A stretch of DNA of 64,000 nucleotides from Paraburkholderia sp. CNPSo 3274 (GCF_024206475.1 NZ_JAMBPR010000011.1:92985-156984), one strand, 5' to 3'. Positions 9,457-18,704 are shown, counted from the stretch's first letter. Made by a program: numbers and translations. The notes: generated by a model from the sequence alone, not told the origin.

Positions 9457-9987
9457 TTACTTGATCAACTGCAGTATGTCGCGGAATCGCGGGTGCTGGC
9501 TCGAGCGCAGCCATTCGAATGCCACCATCTCGACCGTCGCCACTTCGGCGCCCGCCTTGTTCAGCCGCGCAATGGCCGCCTCTTTGTCGACGGCTTTGCG
9601 CGAACCCATCGCATCGATAACGAGAGTGACCGATAGGCCGCGATGCAGCAAACCGATCGCCGTTTGCAGTACGCAGACATGCGCCTCGCATCCCGCGACG
9701 ATGGCTCGGGTTCGCCCTTCAGGCAGCGCTTCAAACAGACCATCGACGGTAGCGTCGAAATGGTGCTTCGCAACAGTCATCGAGCACAGATCTTTTATTT
9801 CCTGCGCGTTTTCGCCGAGTGCGCCCGGATTCTGTTCTGTCCCGATGACCGGAACATCGAGACCTCGAGCAATCCGCCCGAGCCTGAGGGCTTGCGCGGT
9901 AACGGATGCGCCGTCGTGAATCGCGGGCATCAGTCTCGTTTGCAAGTCGATCAGAACTACGATCGATTCGGAAAGGCTATGCAGCAT
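9457..9987 (-). CDS. Isochorismatase-family cysteine hydrolase
   Basis: A 176-residue hydrolase of the YcaC/nicotinamidase-like fold. The catalytic triad is visible as Asp14 (VVLIDLQ), Lys74 (AKHHF) and Cys105 (EAHVCVLQT). The frame is open 50 codons further upstream, but ATG 9987 is preceded by AAGGA and begins where the family begins. Members hydrolyse varied amides or ethers; this one's substrate cannot be told. It is divergent from a small membrane protein gene. Confidence 0.88.
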   Translation of the reverse strand: MLHSLSESIVVLIDLQTRLMPAIHDGASVTAQALRLGRIARGLDVPVIGTEQNPGALGENAQEIKDLCSMTVAKHHFDATVDGLFEALPEGRTRAIVAGCEAHVCVLQTAIGLLHRGLSVTLVIDAMGSRKAVDKEAAIARLNKAGAEVATVEMVAFEWLRSSQHPRFRDILQLIK

Positions 9988-10109
9988 CACGAATCCTTTT
10001 CGCAGATTGCAGTGCGCAAAAGTGGCACCTGTCAGGGATATTACTAAGTATGCGACAAATGGTCGCCATGCGACTCTATGTCCCAATGCCATTCCCCATG
10101 GAGCCAGGC

Positions 10110-10376
10110 ATGCAAGCAGAGACGCTAAAGAAAGCAAGAGCCGCCACTTTTCTCACCCGGTCGGCGCTGTGTCTGATGCTGTTGCCAGTTGCCTGTCTTG
10201 TCTGGGCGCTCCAGGCGTATCCGCCACAAGAAGCGATTTGGGTTTGCTTCTCGCTGGCAATCTATATCTGGCCATTCGCCGGAGTCCTGTTTGTGATCTC
10301 GGCGGGATTCCACGTCGGCACCCACGGTCGCCGACTCGAAAAGGACGCCGGATTCCGCGAGGCGCATGGGCACTAA
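10110..10376 (+). CDS. Small two-helix membrane protein
   Basis: An 88-residue product with two hydrophobic helices (CLMLLPVACLVWAL and VCFSLAIYIWPFAGVLFVISAGF) and a charged C terminus rich in His and Arg. Start 10110 is preceded by GGAG and removes a non-hydrophobic extension that an upstream ATG at 10050 would add. I do not recognise the family. Confidence 0.6.
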   Translation: MQAETLKKARAATFLTRSALCLMLLPVACLVWALQAYPPQEAIWVCFSLAIYIWPFAGVLFVISAGFHVGTHGRRLEKDAGFREAHGH

Positions 10377-10804
10377 CTAGCCCGCGCGCCGTTCTGCCAG
10401 ACGATCTGCTGTCGTTGCTCGAATAGAAGCCTGATGGAAACAACAGACTTCCGAGGCGCGGCTGGCCGTTTGTCAGGACTGCCGATATGCGTGGTTAGCA
10501 AACCTTATCGGCACATCAGCCTCCGCCGCCAGCGCGGGGCGCAACAACGTACGCAGTGACGGCGCGGGTGACGCGGCGTCTTGCGCGTGCTCAGCTACCG
10601 CGTGTGCACCCCGCACATTCAATTCCGTTCGGCATCCTCAAAAAAAGTGTCCATTCGTCGGCCTCAGATGCGCCGCGCGCCATGGCGACGTCAGGCGCGC
10701 AATGTGCTTCGACACAATGTACCTGGTGAAAGGCTCGTTGATCGCTCTTTCGCCAAAGGTGTCGTATGCAATGCACCCAGGCCGTAATCACGAGGAGAAG
10801 AACG
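10377..10804. other. 428-bp intergenic stretch with no recognised feature
   Basis: No open frame here carries a convincing start with protein-like composition. I see no tRNA, riboswitch or clear terminator. It presumably holds the promoter of the small membrane protein that follows. Confidence 0.5.
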
Positions 10805-10978
10805 ATGACCCTGCTCATCTATCTGATCGGATGGATCATTTTTATCGGCGGCGTGGCGTGGGCATTGATGGCGCTACATGTTGCGCTGCACATCATCGAG
10901 ATCGTGGCGGTGATACTGCTCGGCGTCGCGGTGATCACGGGCGCCACGCGCGCGCGCAATCGCGACCGCTCGACTTAG
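10805..10978 (+). CDS. 57-residue two-helix membrane protein
   Basis: The ATG at 10805 is preceded by a near-perfect ribosome site (GAGGAGAAG). The product is almost entirely two hydrophobic helices (LIYLIGWIIFIGGVAWALMAL and IIEIVAVILLGVAVI) with a basic tail. Small inner-membrane proteins like this are common in Burkholderiales; function unknown. Confidence 0.65.
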   Translation: MTLLIYLIGWIIFIGGVAWALMALHVALHIIEIVAVILLGVAVITGATRARNRDRST

Positions 10979-11055
10979 CCATAGACGGGCAGCCCGACCG
11001 GCAGACCACTACGCGCGACAGATCGAGTCACGGCTGTGTGCAATTGGGCTGCGTC

Positions 11056-11679
11056 TCATACGGCCATACCAAGATCGGCAAAACTGGTGACTTTTGCCTC
11101 ACAAGCTCGCGCAAGCTGCAAGTCGTGACTCGAAAAAAAGACCGCACTGTCTTTGGCCAGATTCTTGAATAGCTCGATGAGAACAGCGCGCGCGGCGGCG
11201 TCCAGTCCGTTGCCCGGTTCGTCCGCGATGATGACGGCGGGCTCGCCCAGCGTGGTCGCCGTCAGGAATATTTTCTTGCGGGTGCCGAGCGACATCTGCT
11301 CGAAGCGCTTCTCGAGGTGCGGCGCGAGGCCGAAGCGGTGCGCAAGATCGAGCGTGCGCGTATCGAGGGTTGTCTTCTTTGTCGACGCCACGAGTTCGAG
11401 AAACGCCCGACCCGTTTGGAACGGATACGCCATGCAGTCGTCGGGCACGTAGGCCAGCGCGGATTTCGCCTTGAGCGGATCGGCGCGCAGCGAATGACCG
11501 TCGAGCCATACCTCCCCCTCGTCTGCGTCGATCGCTCCGGCGAGGATGCCGAGCAACGTGGACTTGCCACTGCCGTTTTCATCGCATAGGGCCACGCATC
11601 CAGCGCCGCAAGCGTCATGCAGTCCCTGGAAGATAACGCGCTCGCCATAGCGTTTGCTGAGGTTTTCGAATCGAAGCAT
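11056..11679 (-). CDS. ABC transporter ATP-binding protein
   Basis: A 207-residue nucleotide-binding subunit. Walker A is at about residues 32-41 (CDENGSGKST, with the usual first Gly/Pro replaced by Cys-Asp), the signature is the degenerate MSLGTRKK, Walker B is VIIADEP and the switch His is in FFSSHD. The ATG at 11679 lies 12 bases after the stop of a short membrane-protein frame, so the two belong to one operon. That partner looks like only the C-terminal end of a permease, so this transporter may have lost function. Confidence 0.85.
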   Translation of the reverse strand: MLRFENLSKRYGERVIFQGLHDACGAGCVALCDENGSGKSTLLGILAGAIDADEGEVWLDGHSLRADPLKAKSALAYVPDDCMAYPFQTGRAFLELVASTKKTTLDTRTLDLAHRFGLAPHLEKRFEQMSLGTRKKIFLTATTLGEPAVIIADEPGNGLDAAARAVLIELFKNLAKDSAVFFSSHDLQLARACEAKVTSFADLGMAV

Positions 11680-11690
11680 GGTGGAGTCGA

Positions 11691-11993
11691 TCAAGTGAAC
11701 AATTGCCAGACGACAGCGACCCAGACAGCGGCCGACATCGTGCCGAGCAAGACGGATTGTCGGGGCGCATAACGTTGCGGGAGATACAGCAAGGCAAGCA
11801 GCGGCGCGCCCGACCACAAGAGCGCCGCTGCCGACCACAACGGCAAAACGCCGTGTGCGACCAGCAGCAGCGGCGCAACGCATGCGAACGGCAGCGCCAG
11901 CGCGGCGACAGTCAGCATATCGGCTCGAGGCTGCGCCGCCGCTGCAATCGGCAGCGATCGCATAAAGCGCTCGGCGCGAAGGTGCGTCGGCAC
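11691..11993 (-). pseudogene. Truncated ABC-associated membrane protein
   Basis: A 100-codon frame directly upstream of the ABC ATPase. From about residue 27 it is purely hydrophobic with three or four helices (LTVAALALPFACVAPLLLVA, LWSAAALLWSGAPLLALLYL, VLLGTMSAAVWVAVVW) and ends just before the ATPase start. ABC permeases of this size class have twice as many helices or more, and no further hydrophobic coding lies upstream, where the base composition turns AT-rich near 12000. I read it as a 5'-truncated permease remnant; a genuine small permease is the alternative. Confidence 0.45.
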
Positions 11994-12081
11994 TCATGCA
12001 CCTGGTATTTAAAATAACCGACAACTTACTTTCATATTTATTTCATAACGAGCCTTCAGCTTTTTATTCAGCGACTATGGC

Positions 12082-12121
12082 GGGATCTAAATGCAATGTT
12101 ATATCATTTCATTTAGATCCC
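12082..12121. promoter_or_regulatory. 40-bp palindromic operator before the TonB-dependent receptor (Zur-box-like core)
   Basis: Two 17-base arms match as reverse complements at 16 of 17 positions around a 6-base TTATAT centre. The core GCAATGTTATATCATTTC resembles the AATGTTATA-type boxes bound by Zur, and more loosely Fur-family sites. It lies about 60-100 bases before the receptor start, in the AT-rich patch where a promoter is expected. Binding by Zur is inference. Confidence 0.55.
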
Positions 12122-12180
12122 GAGGCAAGCCGAAACTTTGTGAGGAGCGCCCGGAAACAATAACTCTTCCCTACCGCATC

Positions 12181-14532
12181 ATGATCCACCGCACACTCAT
12201 CGCCCGCGCGGCGTTTGTCACGTTCGCCATGATCACAGCCAGCCCGGTGCGGGCCACAGACGCCAACGCCACGCTCAACGGCACAGTGAAGGACATGGCC
12301 GGCAAGCCGGTGGACCACGCTGCCGTCGTGCTCCAGGACGCGAACGGCACGGAGGCAGGACAGACCACGACCGATGCGACTGGACACTTCAAACTCCTTC
12401 ACGTCGCCACTGGCACTTACGCAGTGTCCGTAACGGCACCTGGTTTTACCGCCGCCTCGCAGATCGCGACCACCGCGCCTGCGAGTCCAGCCAACGTGGC
12501 AGTGGTTCTGAGCAAGGGCGACACGCTCGACGTGCAGGTCAATGCGCAGCGCCTGAACGAGGCACGCAACGGCCTGCTACCGGAGACTGGCAGCAGCATC
12601 TACCGGATCACCCAGGCCGACATCCAGGCCATGCCACAGGGCCAAAACACGCCGCTGAACCAGGTGCTGCTGCAGGCCCCCGGCGTCGCGGACGACTCAT
12701 ATGGCCAGCTGCATGTGCGGGGCGACCACGCCGACCTCCAATACCGGATCAACGGCATTCTGATTCCCGAGCCGATCAGCGGTTTCGGGCAATCGCTCGA
12801 TACACGCATCATCGACCAGGTGAATCTCCTGACCGGCGCGCTGCCGGCCGAATACGGCTACCGCACTGCCGGCATCGTGGATATCCGCACCAAATCGGGC
12901 GACCTCGGCAACGGCGGCTCGATCGATGTCTATGGCGGCAGCCACCAGACCATCCAGACGAGCGCCGATATCTACGGCAGCAAGGGCGATTTCAGCTATT
13001 TCTTCAGCGGCTCGCTGGGCGAAAACAATCTGGGCATCGAGGCGCCCACCGCATCGCCGAGCCCGATCCGCGATCACACGCGCCAGGGCAATGCCTTCGG
13101 ATATATGTCGTACATCATCAACCCGCTCACGCGCGTGAGCGTGATGTTCGGCACGGCAGCCAACCAGTTCGAGATCCCGAATACACCCGGCCTCACGCCA
13201 AACTTCATGCTCGCCGGTGTGCCGACGTTCGATTCCGCTAACCTGAACGAAACCCAGTCGGAGCTGAACAACTTCGCTGTCGTCGCGCTGCAGGGGACCA
13301 ACGGCGGAGCGCTCGACTATCAGGTTGCGCTTTTCACGCGCTATACGCGCACCCAGTTCAATCCGGACCCGGTCGGCGACCTGATCTTCAACGGTGTCGC
13401 CTCGCAGGACTTCCACAGCGATACCGCCAACGGCCTGCAGGCCGATACCACGTACCGGCTGAACGACCACCACACGCTGCGCGCCGGCGTGCTCTTTCAG
13501 CAGGAGCATGCGAGCTTCTGGGACAACGTGTCCGTTTTCCCCGCCGACGCCAATGGCAATCAGACTTCGGATGTGCCCTTTACGCTCTCCGATTCGAGCA
13601 GCAAGACGGGTTACCTGTACAGCGCGTATATCCAGGACGAGTGGAAGATCAACAGCAGGCTGACCCTGAACTACGGTCTGCGTTATGACGGCATGGACGA
13701 ATACGTGCAGGCGAACCAGTTGAGTCCGCGCATTGGCGCGGTGTTCAAGCTGACAGCCACCACGACATTTCATGCCGGCTACGCCCGTTACTTCACACCG
13801 CCTTCGTTCGAACTGGTATCCAGCTCCACCATCAGCCGCTTTAATGGCACAACTAACCAGAGCGAGGTTACGCAGAACGATCCGGTACAGCCCGAGCGCG
13901 CCGATTACTTCGATCTTGGCGTGACCCAGCAAATCGGCTCGGATCTCACGCTGGGGCTGGACGCCTACTACAAGAAAGCGCATAACCTGCTCGACCTCGG
14001 CCAGTTTGGCGCGGCGCTCATCTATACGCCGTTCAACTACCAGTACGGGCGTGTGTACGGCGTCGAATTCACGGCCAACTACAAGCATGAAAACGTGTCG
14101 GCGTATCTGAACCTCGCCTACAGCCGCGCAATGGGCAAGAACGTCACTTCCGCCCAATTCAACTTCGGCGCGGACGAACTGGCCTTCATCAGCAACAACT
14201 GGGTATTCCTCGATCACGATCAGCGGGTCACAGCGTCTTTCGGCGGCGCCTACAACTGGCATCGCACCACCTTCACGATGGACGGCACCGCAGGGAGCGG
14301 CCTGCGCAACGGCTTTGCCAACACCGGCAAGATGCCCTTCTATGCGCAAGTCAATCTGGCCGTCATTGAGCATTTCAATTTGCCCGTGGTCGGCAAGATG
14401 GATGGACGTGTGGTGGTGATCAACGCATGCGGCAGAACCTATGCGCTGCGCGACGGTTCCGGCATCGGCGTGTTCGCGCCTCAGTACGGTCCCTATCGCG
14501 CGTTCTATGCAGGCCTGACCAAATATTTCTGA
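12181..14532 (+). CDS. TonB-dependent outer-membrane receptor with carboxypeptidase-regulatory-like domain
   Basis: A 783-residue receptor. It has a signal peptide (ending near ASPVRA), then an Ig-like carboxypeptidase regulatory domain at about residues 25-110 (TLNGTVKDMAGKPVDHAAVV), then a plug domain with YRITQADIQAMPQGQ and the LHVRGDHADLQYRINGI motif, then a beta-barrel ending in TKYF. It would import a large or scarce substrate through the outer membrane using TonB energy. ATG 12181 starts the signal peptide; the frame is open 30 codons upstream. ExbB, ExbD and TonB genes follow immediately. The operator suggests metal control, so a metal chelate is a reasonable but unproven ligand. Confidence 0.9.
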   Translation: MIHRTLIARAAFVTFAMITASPVRATDANATLNGTVKDMAGKPVDHAAVVLQDANGTEAGQTTTDATGHFKLLHVATGTYAVSVTAPGFTAASQIATTAPASPANVAVVLSKGDTLDVQVNAQRLNEARNGLLPETGSSIYRITQADIQAMPQGQNTPLNQVLLQAPGVADDSYGQLHVRGDHADLQYRINGILIPEPISGFGQSLDTRIIDQVNLLTGALPAEYGYRTAGIVDIRTKSGDLGNGGSIDVYGGSHQTIQTSADIYGSKGDFSYFFSGSLGENNLGIEAPTASPSPIRDHTRQGNAFGYMSYIINPLTRVSVMFGTAANQFEIPNTPGLTPNFMLAGVPTFDSANLNETQSELNNFAVVALQGTNGGALDYQVALFTRYTRTQFNPDPVGDLIFNGVASQDFHSDTANGLQADTTYRLNDHHTLRAGVLFQQEHASFWDNVSVFPADANGNQTSDVPFTLSDSSSKTGYLYSAYIQDEWKINSRLTLNYGLRYDGMDEYVQANQLSPRIGAVFKLTATTTFHAGYARYFTPPSFELVSSSTISRFNGTTNQSEVTQNDPVQPERADYFDLGVTQQIGSDLTLGLDAYYKKAHNLLDLGQFGAALIYTPFNYQYGRVYGVEFTANYKHENVSAYLNLAYSRAMGKNVTSAQFNFGADELAFISNNWVFLDHDQRVTASFGGAYNWHRTTFTMDGTAGSGLRNGFANTGKMPFYAQVNLAVIEHFNLPVVGKMDGRVVVINACGRTYALRDGSGIGVFAPQYGPYRAFYAGLTKYF

Positions 14533-14557
14533 AAGAACCACATAACCGGGAGCCGCC

Positions 14558-15196
14558 ATGCAAGACTGGACAGGAATCGTACAGGCCGCGCGACTTGGCG
14601 GATGGGTCGTTTATCCGCTCACGCTGCTCGCTATCGTTGCGCTCATCATCACGCTCGATCGTGCGTGGGTGTTCTGGCGCTTCGCGGTCATTCCCGCCAA
14701 CGAGGAGACGCAAGCCGATGCAGCGGACGAGCCCGATCGCACCCCCGCGCTGCTGCGACTGCCCCCCCAGCACGCACTGCGCAGGTTGCTCGAACCGTTG
14801 ATCGCTCACACTACAAAGCCCGCATGGTGGATCGAAGCCAGGACTGGCGCGCTCGCACTCGATGTGCAGCGCGACATGTCCAGAGGCCTGTGGGTGCTCG
14901 AAACAATCGTGACGGCAGCACCGCTGCTCGGCCTGCTGGGGACGATCGTCGGCATGATGCATGCGTTCCGGTTGATCGGAGATAACGGCCTCGTCAATCC
15001 TGGCGGGGTGACCGGCGGCGTGGCGCAGGCGCTGGTAGCGACAGCCATCGGCCTCGTGATCGCCCTGGTCTCGCTGTTCGCCTTCAACTATTTTTCAAGG
15101 CGTATCGACAGGCTCATGGACGAGCTCGAAGCGATCGCCAGCACGTGGCTCAGCAACGTGAGACTCGCGCAGGAAAACGAGGCACATACGTCATGA
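14558..15196 (+). CDS. exbB: ExbB/TolQ-type proton channel subunit
   Basis: A 212-residue MotA/TolQ/ExbB family protein with an N-terminal helix (WVVYPLTLLAIVALIITL), a cytoplasmic loop, then two helices (TIVTAAPLLGLLGTIVGMM and ALVATAIGLVIALVSLFAFN) carrying the conserved GLLGTVxGM and ATAIGLxxA motifs. With ExbD and TonB it converts proton flow into force on the receptor. It starts 26 bases after the receptor stop and overlaps exbD by ATGA. Confidence 0.92.
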   Translation: MQDWTGIVQAARLGGWVVYPLTLLAIVALIITLDRAWVFWRFAVIPANEETQADAADEPDRTPALLRLPPQHALRRLLEPLIAHTTKPAWWIEARTGALALDVQRDMSRGLWVLETIVTAAPLLGLLGTIVGMMHAFRLIGDNGLVNPGGVTGGVAQALVATAIGLVIALVSLFAFNYFSRRIDRLMDELEAIASTWLSNVRLAQENEAHTS

Positions 15197-15597
15197 AGCT
15201 GCGCCGTTCCCGGGCATCGAAGCGCGGTCGCATCGAGATCATTCCGATGATCGATGTGATGTTCTTCCTGCTCGCCACCTTCATGCTCGCGTCACTCACG
15301 ATGCAGCGGCTCGACGCAGTCAAACTCGATCTGCCGCGCGGCACGGCGCAACGGCTTGCCGGGCAGCAGCCACTCACGCTCAGCGTAAGCCGCAACGGAC
15401 AGATCGCGGTGAACCGTCAGGACGTACAGTTAAATGAAGTGGCGGGAACGGTAAAGCGCCTGCTCGCTGCCGATGGAAACGTGGTTGTCGCCGCGGACGC
15501 CTGGGCTCCGAACGGCCTGGTCGTCCAGGCCATGCTTCAGGCCCGTGTGGGCGGAGCCGGCCATTTCCTCATTGCGGTCCACCGTGACCAACCGTAG
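15193..15597 (+). CDS. exbD: ExbD/TolR-type proton channel subunit
   Basis: A 134-residue biopolymer transport protein with a basic N terminus, one membrane helix and a periplasmic domain. The helix carries the essential Asp21 (IIPMIDVMFFLLATFM). The start is fixed by the ATGA overlap with exbB. It forms the proton channel with ExbB for the linked TonB. Confidence 0.92.
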   Translation: MKLRRSRASKRGRIEIIPMIDVMFFLLATFMLASLTMQRLDAVKLDLPRGTAQRLAGQQPLTLSVSRNGQIAVNRQDVQLNEVAGTVKRLLAADGNVVVAADAWAPNGLVVQAMLQARVGGAGHFLIAVHRDQP

Positions 15598-16291
15598 CAT
15601 CGCGCGCTTCGTCAGGCTGCTTGACGCGCGCGGCCCGAGAGCCGTGGCCGGATGCGTTGTGGCGCTCGCGGTGTGGTCTGCGTTCGTTAGTGTTTTTATA
15701 GTCGGTCTTTCGGAGAATCCGGAACCCGCCCGTCCATTGACGCTCGATGCTCGCGTGGTAGAGATCATTACGCCGACGCCGCCCCATCCGCAGGCTGCGG
15801 TCGCACGCCCTGCTCCGAACATCGCAGCGACATCGCACCCTGCGCGCGTGGTTCGGCCGACGAATCGGCCTGAGGCAGCAGTTGCCACGCGGCTGCCTGC
15901 GCATACCGAATCCCCATTGCCTGCGGCTGCCGCTCCGCCGCCGGCCATGACAACGGCTCATGCCAGCGCTGAAAATGCATCGGCTACGCCCGCCCCGGCC
16001 GGGAGCACTTCCGCAGCGTCCGGCGATACCACCGCGCATCCGCTTAGCCAGCCGTTGCCCGTGCTTCCCGATGACCTGCGCGAGTACGCATATCAGGCCA
16101 TCGCACTAGCTCGCTTCACCATTCATCCGGACGGTTCGGTCGACGTCGCGCTTGTCAAACCCACCCAGAACCCGCGCCTGAACCAGTTGTTACTGGAGAC
16201 GCTTCGAAACTGGCATTTTTTCCCGGCAATGAAACAAGGACATCCGGTCGCAAGCGAACAGGACATCCGCGTCCATTTCAATATCGAGTAA
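15584..16291 (+). CDS. tonB: TonB-family energy transducer
   Basis: A 235-residue protein with a basic N terminus, one membrane anchor (VAGCVVALAVWSAFVSVFIVGL), a Pro/Ala-rich periplasmic spacer, and a C-terminal TonB domain (about residues 160-235) ending HFNIE. The best start is GTG 15584, which overlaps exbD by 14 bases; an upstream ATG would add exbD-shadow sequence. It should span the periplasm and pull on the plug of the receptor at 12181. Confidence 0.85.
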   Translation: MTNRSIARFVRLLDARGPRAVAGCVVALAVWSAFVSVFIVGLSENPEPARPLTLDARVVEIITPTPPHPQAAVARPAPNIAATSHPARVVRPTNRPEAAVATRLPAHTESPLPAAAAPPPAMTTAHASAENASATPAPAGSTSAASGDTTAHPLSQPLPVLPDDLREYAYQAIALARFTIHPDGSVDVALVKPTQNPRLNQLLLETLRNWHFFPAMKQGHPVASEQDIRVHFNIE

Positions 16292-16431
16292 GGCCGGCAG
16301 GTTGGTGATTCCCGGAAAGCCGGCCCCCCAGCGCTGACATATACTCGTCGTGCCGCGCCAGCAAAAGCCTCGACGGCTCGAGTCTGGTGCGACCCCTTAA
16401 ATCTGGCGCAATAGTGACTTCGTGATTTGAA

Positions 16432-16746
16432 ATGAGCGATGGCGTGGAGTACAAACGGCTCGTCGACCTTCCGGGACTGGTTCTTGGCATTGGGCGTTCC
16501 AAAGCATTCAATTTCGGCCGGCATTACCAACTGGGGCGCTTTCATTTTTTGCGTCGATTCAAGCAGACGGTTGGCATGACGCCTCATGCCTGGCTGCTCC
16601 GTCTGCGACTGGAACAAGCGTGCGCCTTGTTGGCACGCGGCAAGCAAACCATAGCCGAAGTCGCCCAGGGCGTCGGGTTTTACGATCAAAGCCATTTCAA
16701 CAGGGCGTTCCGTCACGCGTTTGGCGTGGCCCCTTCCGCATACTGA
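16432..16746 (+). pseudogene. AraC-family regulator fragment (C-terminal DNA-binding domain only)
   Basis: From about position 16520 the frame reads as an AraC DNA-binding domain (GRFHFLRRFKQTVGMTPHAW ... GFYDQSHFNRAFRHAFGVAP). The first recognition-helix region and the whole sensor domain are missing, and the 30 preceding codons look unrelated. It ends at a normal AraC C terminus. I read it as a deletion remnant left beside the dehydratase gene it may once have regulated. Confidence 0.65.
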
Positions 16747-16868
16747 GCTGTTGGGCCTTCGATCGCCTCGCGTGTCAATTTTTTACAAGCCAGCCTTCCC
16801 CTTCCTCTTCAGGATCAGCAGAAGTTCGGCAACGGTTGTTCCGATCGCAAACCTGGAAGCCCATCGCA

Positions 16869-17795
16869 ATGAATCTGCACTTTGAAACCCCTTTGATGGA
16901 GTCGCGCGCCTTGAGCGTCCCTGGCGAACAATCCGTGTGGCTCAAGCTCGACGCTTTGCAGCCATGTGGATCGTTCAAGATCCGCGGCATCGGCCATGCT
17001 TGCGCCGTCCACCAAAGCCGTGGCGCGCAGCGTTTCGTTTCCTCCTCCGGGGGAAATGCGGGTCTTGCCGTGGCCTATGCGGGCCGGCGCCTGGGCATTC
17101 CAGTTGTTGTCGTGGTACCGGAAACGACGACGGAGCGTGCCAAAGAGTTGCTCTGCCTGGAGGGTGCACAAGTCGTGGTGCACGGCAGTTCCTGGCAAGA
17201 GGCAAACCAGTTCGCGCAGACTTTACTGGGCGCGACGGACGCCTTTCTGCATCCCTTCGACGATCCGCTGCTGTGGCACGGCCACGCCTCGATGATCGAT
17301 GAAGTTGCGCAAGCTCGCTTCAAGCCGGATGCCGTAGTGCTTTCCGTGGGCGGGGGTGGTCTGCTTTCTGGCGTGGTGGAAGGCCTGCAACGCAATCGTT
17401 GGCACGATGTGCCGGTGTTGGCTGTCGAAACCGATGGCGCCGCTTCGCTCCATGCCGCTGTCGAGGCGGGTCATACGGTGACGTTGCCGTGTATCTCCAG
17501 CGTCGCTACTTCGCTCGGCGCCAAGCGGGTATGCGAGCAGGCATTGCGCTGTGTGCGCGAGCACCCTGTACGCAGTCTCGTCGTGTCGGACTCCAGCGCA
17601 CTCGCAGCCTGCGAGCGTTTTCTTGCGGATCACCGGATCCTGGTCGAGCCGGCTTGCGGCGCAGCGCTGTCCGTCGCCTACGAAAGACATCCGGCGTTGG
17701 CCAATTACAAGAAGATTCTGGTTGTTGTATGCGGCGGCGCCACGGCCACCATCGATCAGATACGCGCGTGGGCGGACCAGGCCGATAGCCGATGA
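16869..17795 (+). CDS. PLP-dependent serine/threonine dehydratase
   Basis: A 308-residue fold-type II PLP enzyme. Lys37 in SFKIRG would bind the cofactor, SSGGNAGLA is the phosphate/substrate loop, and GGGGLLSG binds the PLP phosphate. The length and the short N terminus fit eukaryotic-type L-serine dehydratases and catabolic TdcB-like enzymes without an ACT domain. The product would be pyruvate or 2-oxobutyrate plus ammonia. The ATG at 16869 starts at the conserved family N terminus. Serine versus threonine preference cannot be told. Confidence 0.88.
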   Translation: MNLHFETPLMESRALSVPGEQSVWLKLDALQPCGSFKIRGIGHACAVHQSRGAQRFVSSSGGNAGLAVAYAGRRLGIPVVVVVPETTTERAKELLCLEGAQVVVHGSSWQEANQFAQTLLGATDAFLHPFDDPLLWHGHASMIDEVAQARFKPDAVVLSVGGGGLLSGVVEGLQRNRWHDVPVLAVETDGAASLHAAVEAGHTVTLPCISSVATSLGAKRVCEQALRCVREHPVRSLVVSDSSALAACERFLADHRILVEPACGAALSVAYERHPALANYKKILVVVCGGATATIDQIRAWADQADSR

Positions 17796-17981
17796 CCTTG
17801 TGCCCGCAACGGCGGAAACGATAGAATCTTGTCCGCCGAAAATAGAGTGGCAGGTTGGTATCTCCTGCGCCCAGTTGTTGGGTTCTAGTACCGCCGCGGC
17901 GTCAACCTTACTTTCACCAAGTTGAGCGGACGCGCTGTGGACAGGACGCTGCGCACCCCTCTAAATGAGGAGCCTGCACAG

Positions 17982-18697
17982 ATGCGCAGCAACACGAAAG
18001 ACCCGTCAATCGGAGCAGGAGCGCTATTCAGCGGATTGACCTTCGACCGCGAAGCGCTGACCCGCCTGCTTCGAGAATGCGGCGACGGACCGACGTTCGA
18101 GCACTGCAATTTCGGCGGCGAAGATTTTTCGAATCTCGATCTCCGTGCCGCCCGATTCACACAGTGCAACTTCGAGCACACCCTCCTCGAGCACTGCGAA
18201 CTCGCAGGAAGCCGATGGTTGGCGTGCAAGTGAGCGGCCGCAAGATTTCGCTACGCCAATCTGAGCGACGCGCGCTTCTACCGTAGCGATCTGAACAATA
18301 CCGATTGGACAGGCTCGAAACTCGCCTCGGCGGCGTTTACCGAGGTGAAGCTCACAGGCGCCCGCTTTGTCGACGCCCGCACGCCAGGGCTTAGCTTTCA
18401 CGATTCGCTGCTCGTTGGCGCAGACCTGAAGGGTCTCTCCTTCCGGAAACAAACCCTCGAGGCACTGAGTTTCTCCGACGCGGATCTGTCTGACTGCGAC
18501 TTTCGCGACGCTTGTTCGAAGGCGGCAGCCTGAGCAACGCACAGTTACGAAACAGCCGCTTTGATGGCGCGGACCTGCGCTCTGTGAACCTAAGCGGTTT
18601 TCGACTCTCCGATGTGCTGCAGCATCTCAAAGGCACGATACTCTCGGTCGATCAAGCCGTGACGCTGGTTGGAGACTGCGGAGTGCGCGTGTTGTAA
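17982..18697 (+). pseudogene. Qnr/McbG-like pentapeptide-repeat gene with a stop and a frameshift
   Basis: Pentapeptide repeats of the A(D/N)LxX type run through three segments. The first ends at an in-frame TGA at 18231. The second continues in the same frame (ARFYRSDLNN, SFSDADLSDCDFRDA). The third continues one frame over after about 18515 (NAQLRNSRFDGADLRSVNLS) and ends in a Qnr/McbG-like C terminus (LKGTILSVDQAVTLVGDCGV). Start ATG 17982 has GAGGAG upstream. Intact relatives mimic DNA and protect gyrase; this copy needs two corrections to be whole. Confidence 0.8.
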
Positions 18698-18704
18698 TTC
18701 GGTG

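Noticed and set aside
12697..14559. 620-codon frame antisense to the TonB-dependent receptor
   Set aside because: High-GC shadow frame with no recognisable domain; the sense strand has a complete receptor.
16300..16520. Insertion-sequence remnant before the AraC fragment
   Set aside because: The junction looks foreign but I recognise no transposase segment or terminal repeats.
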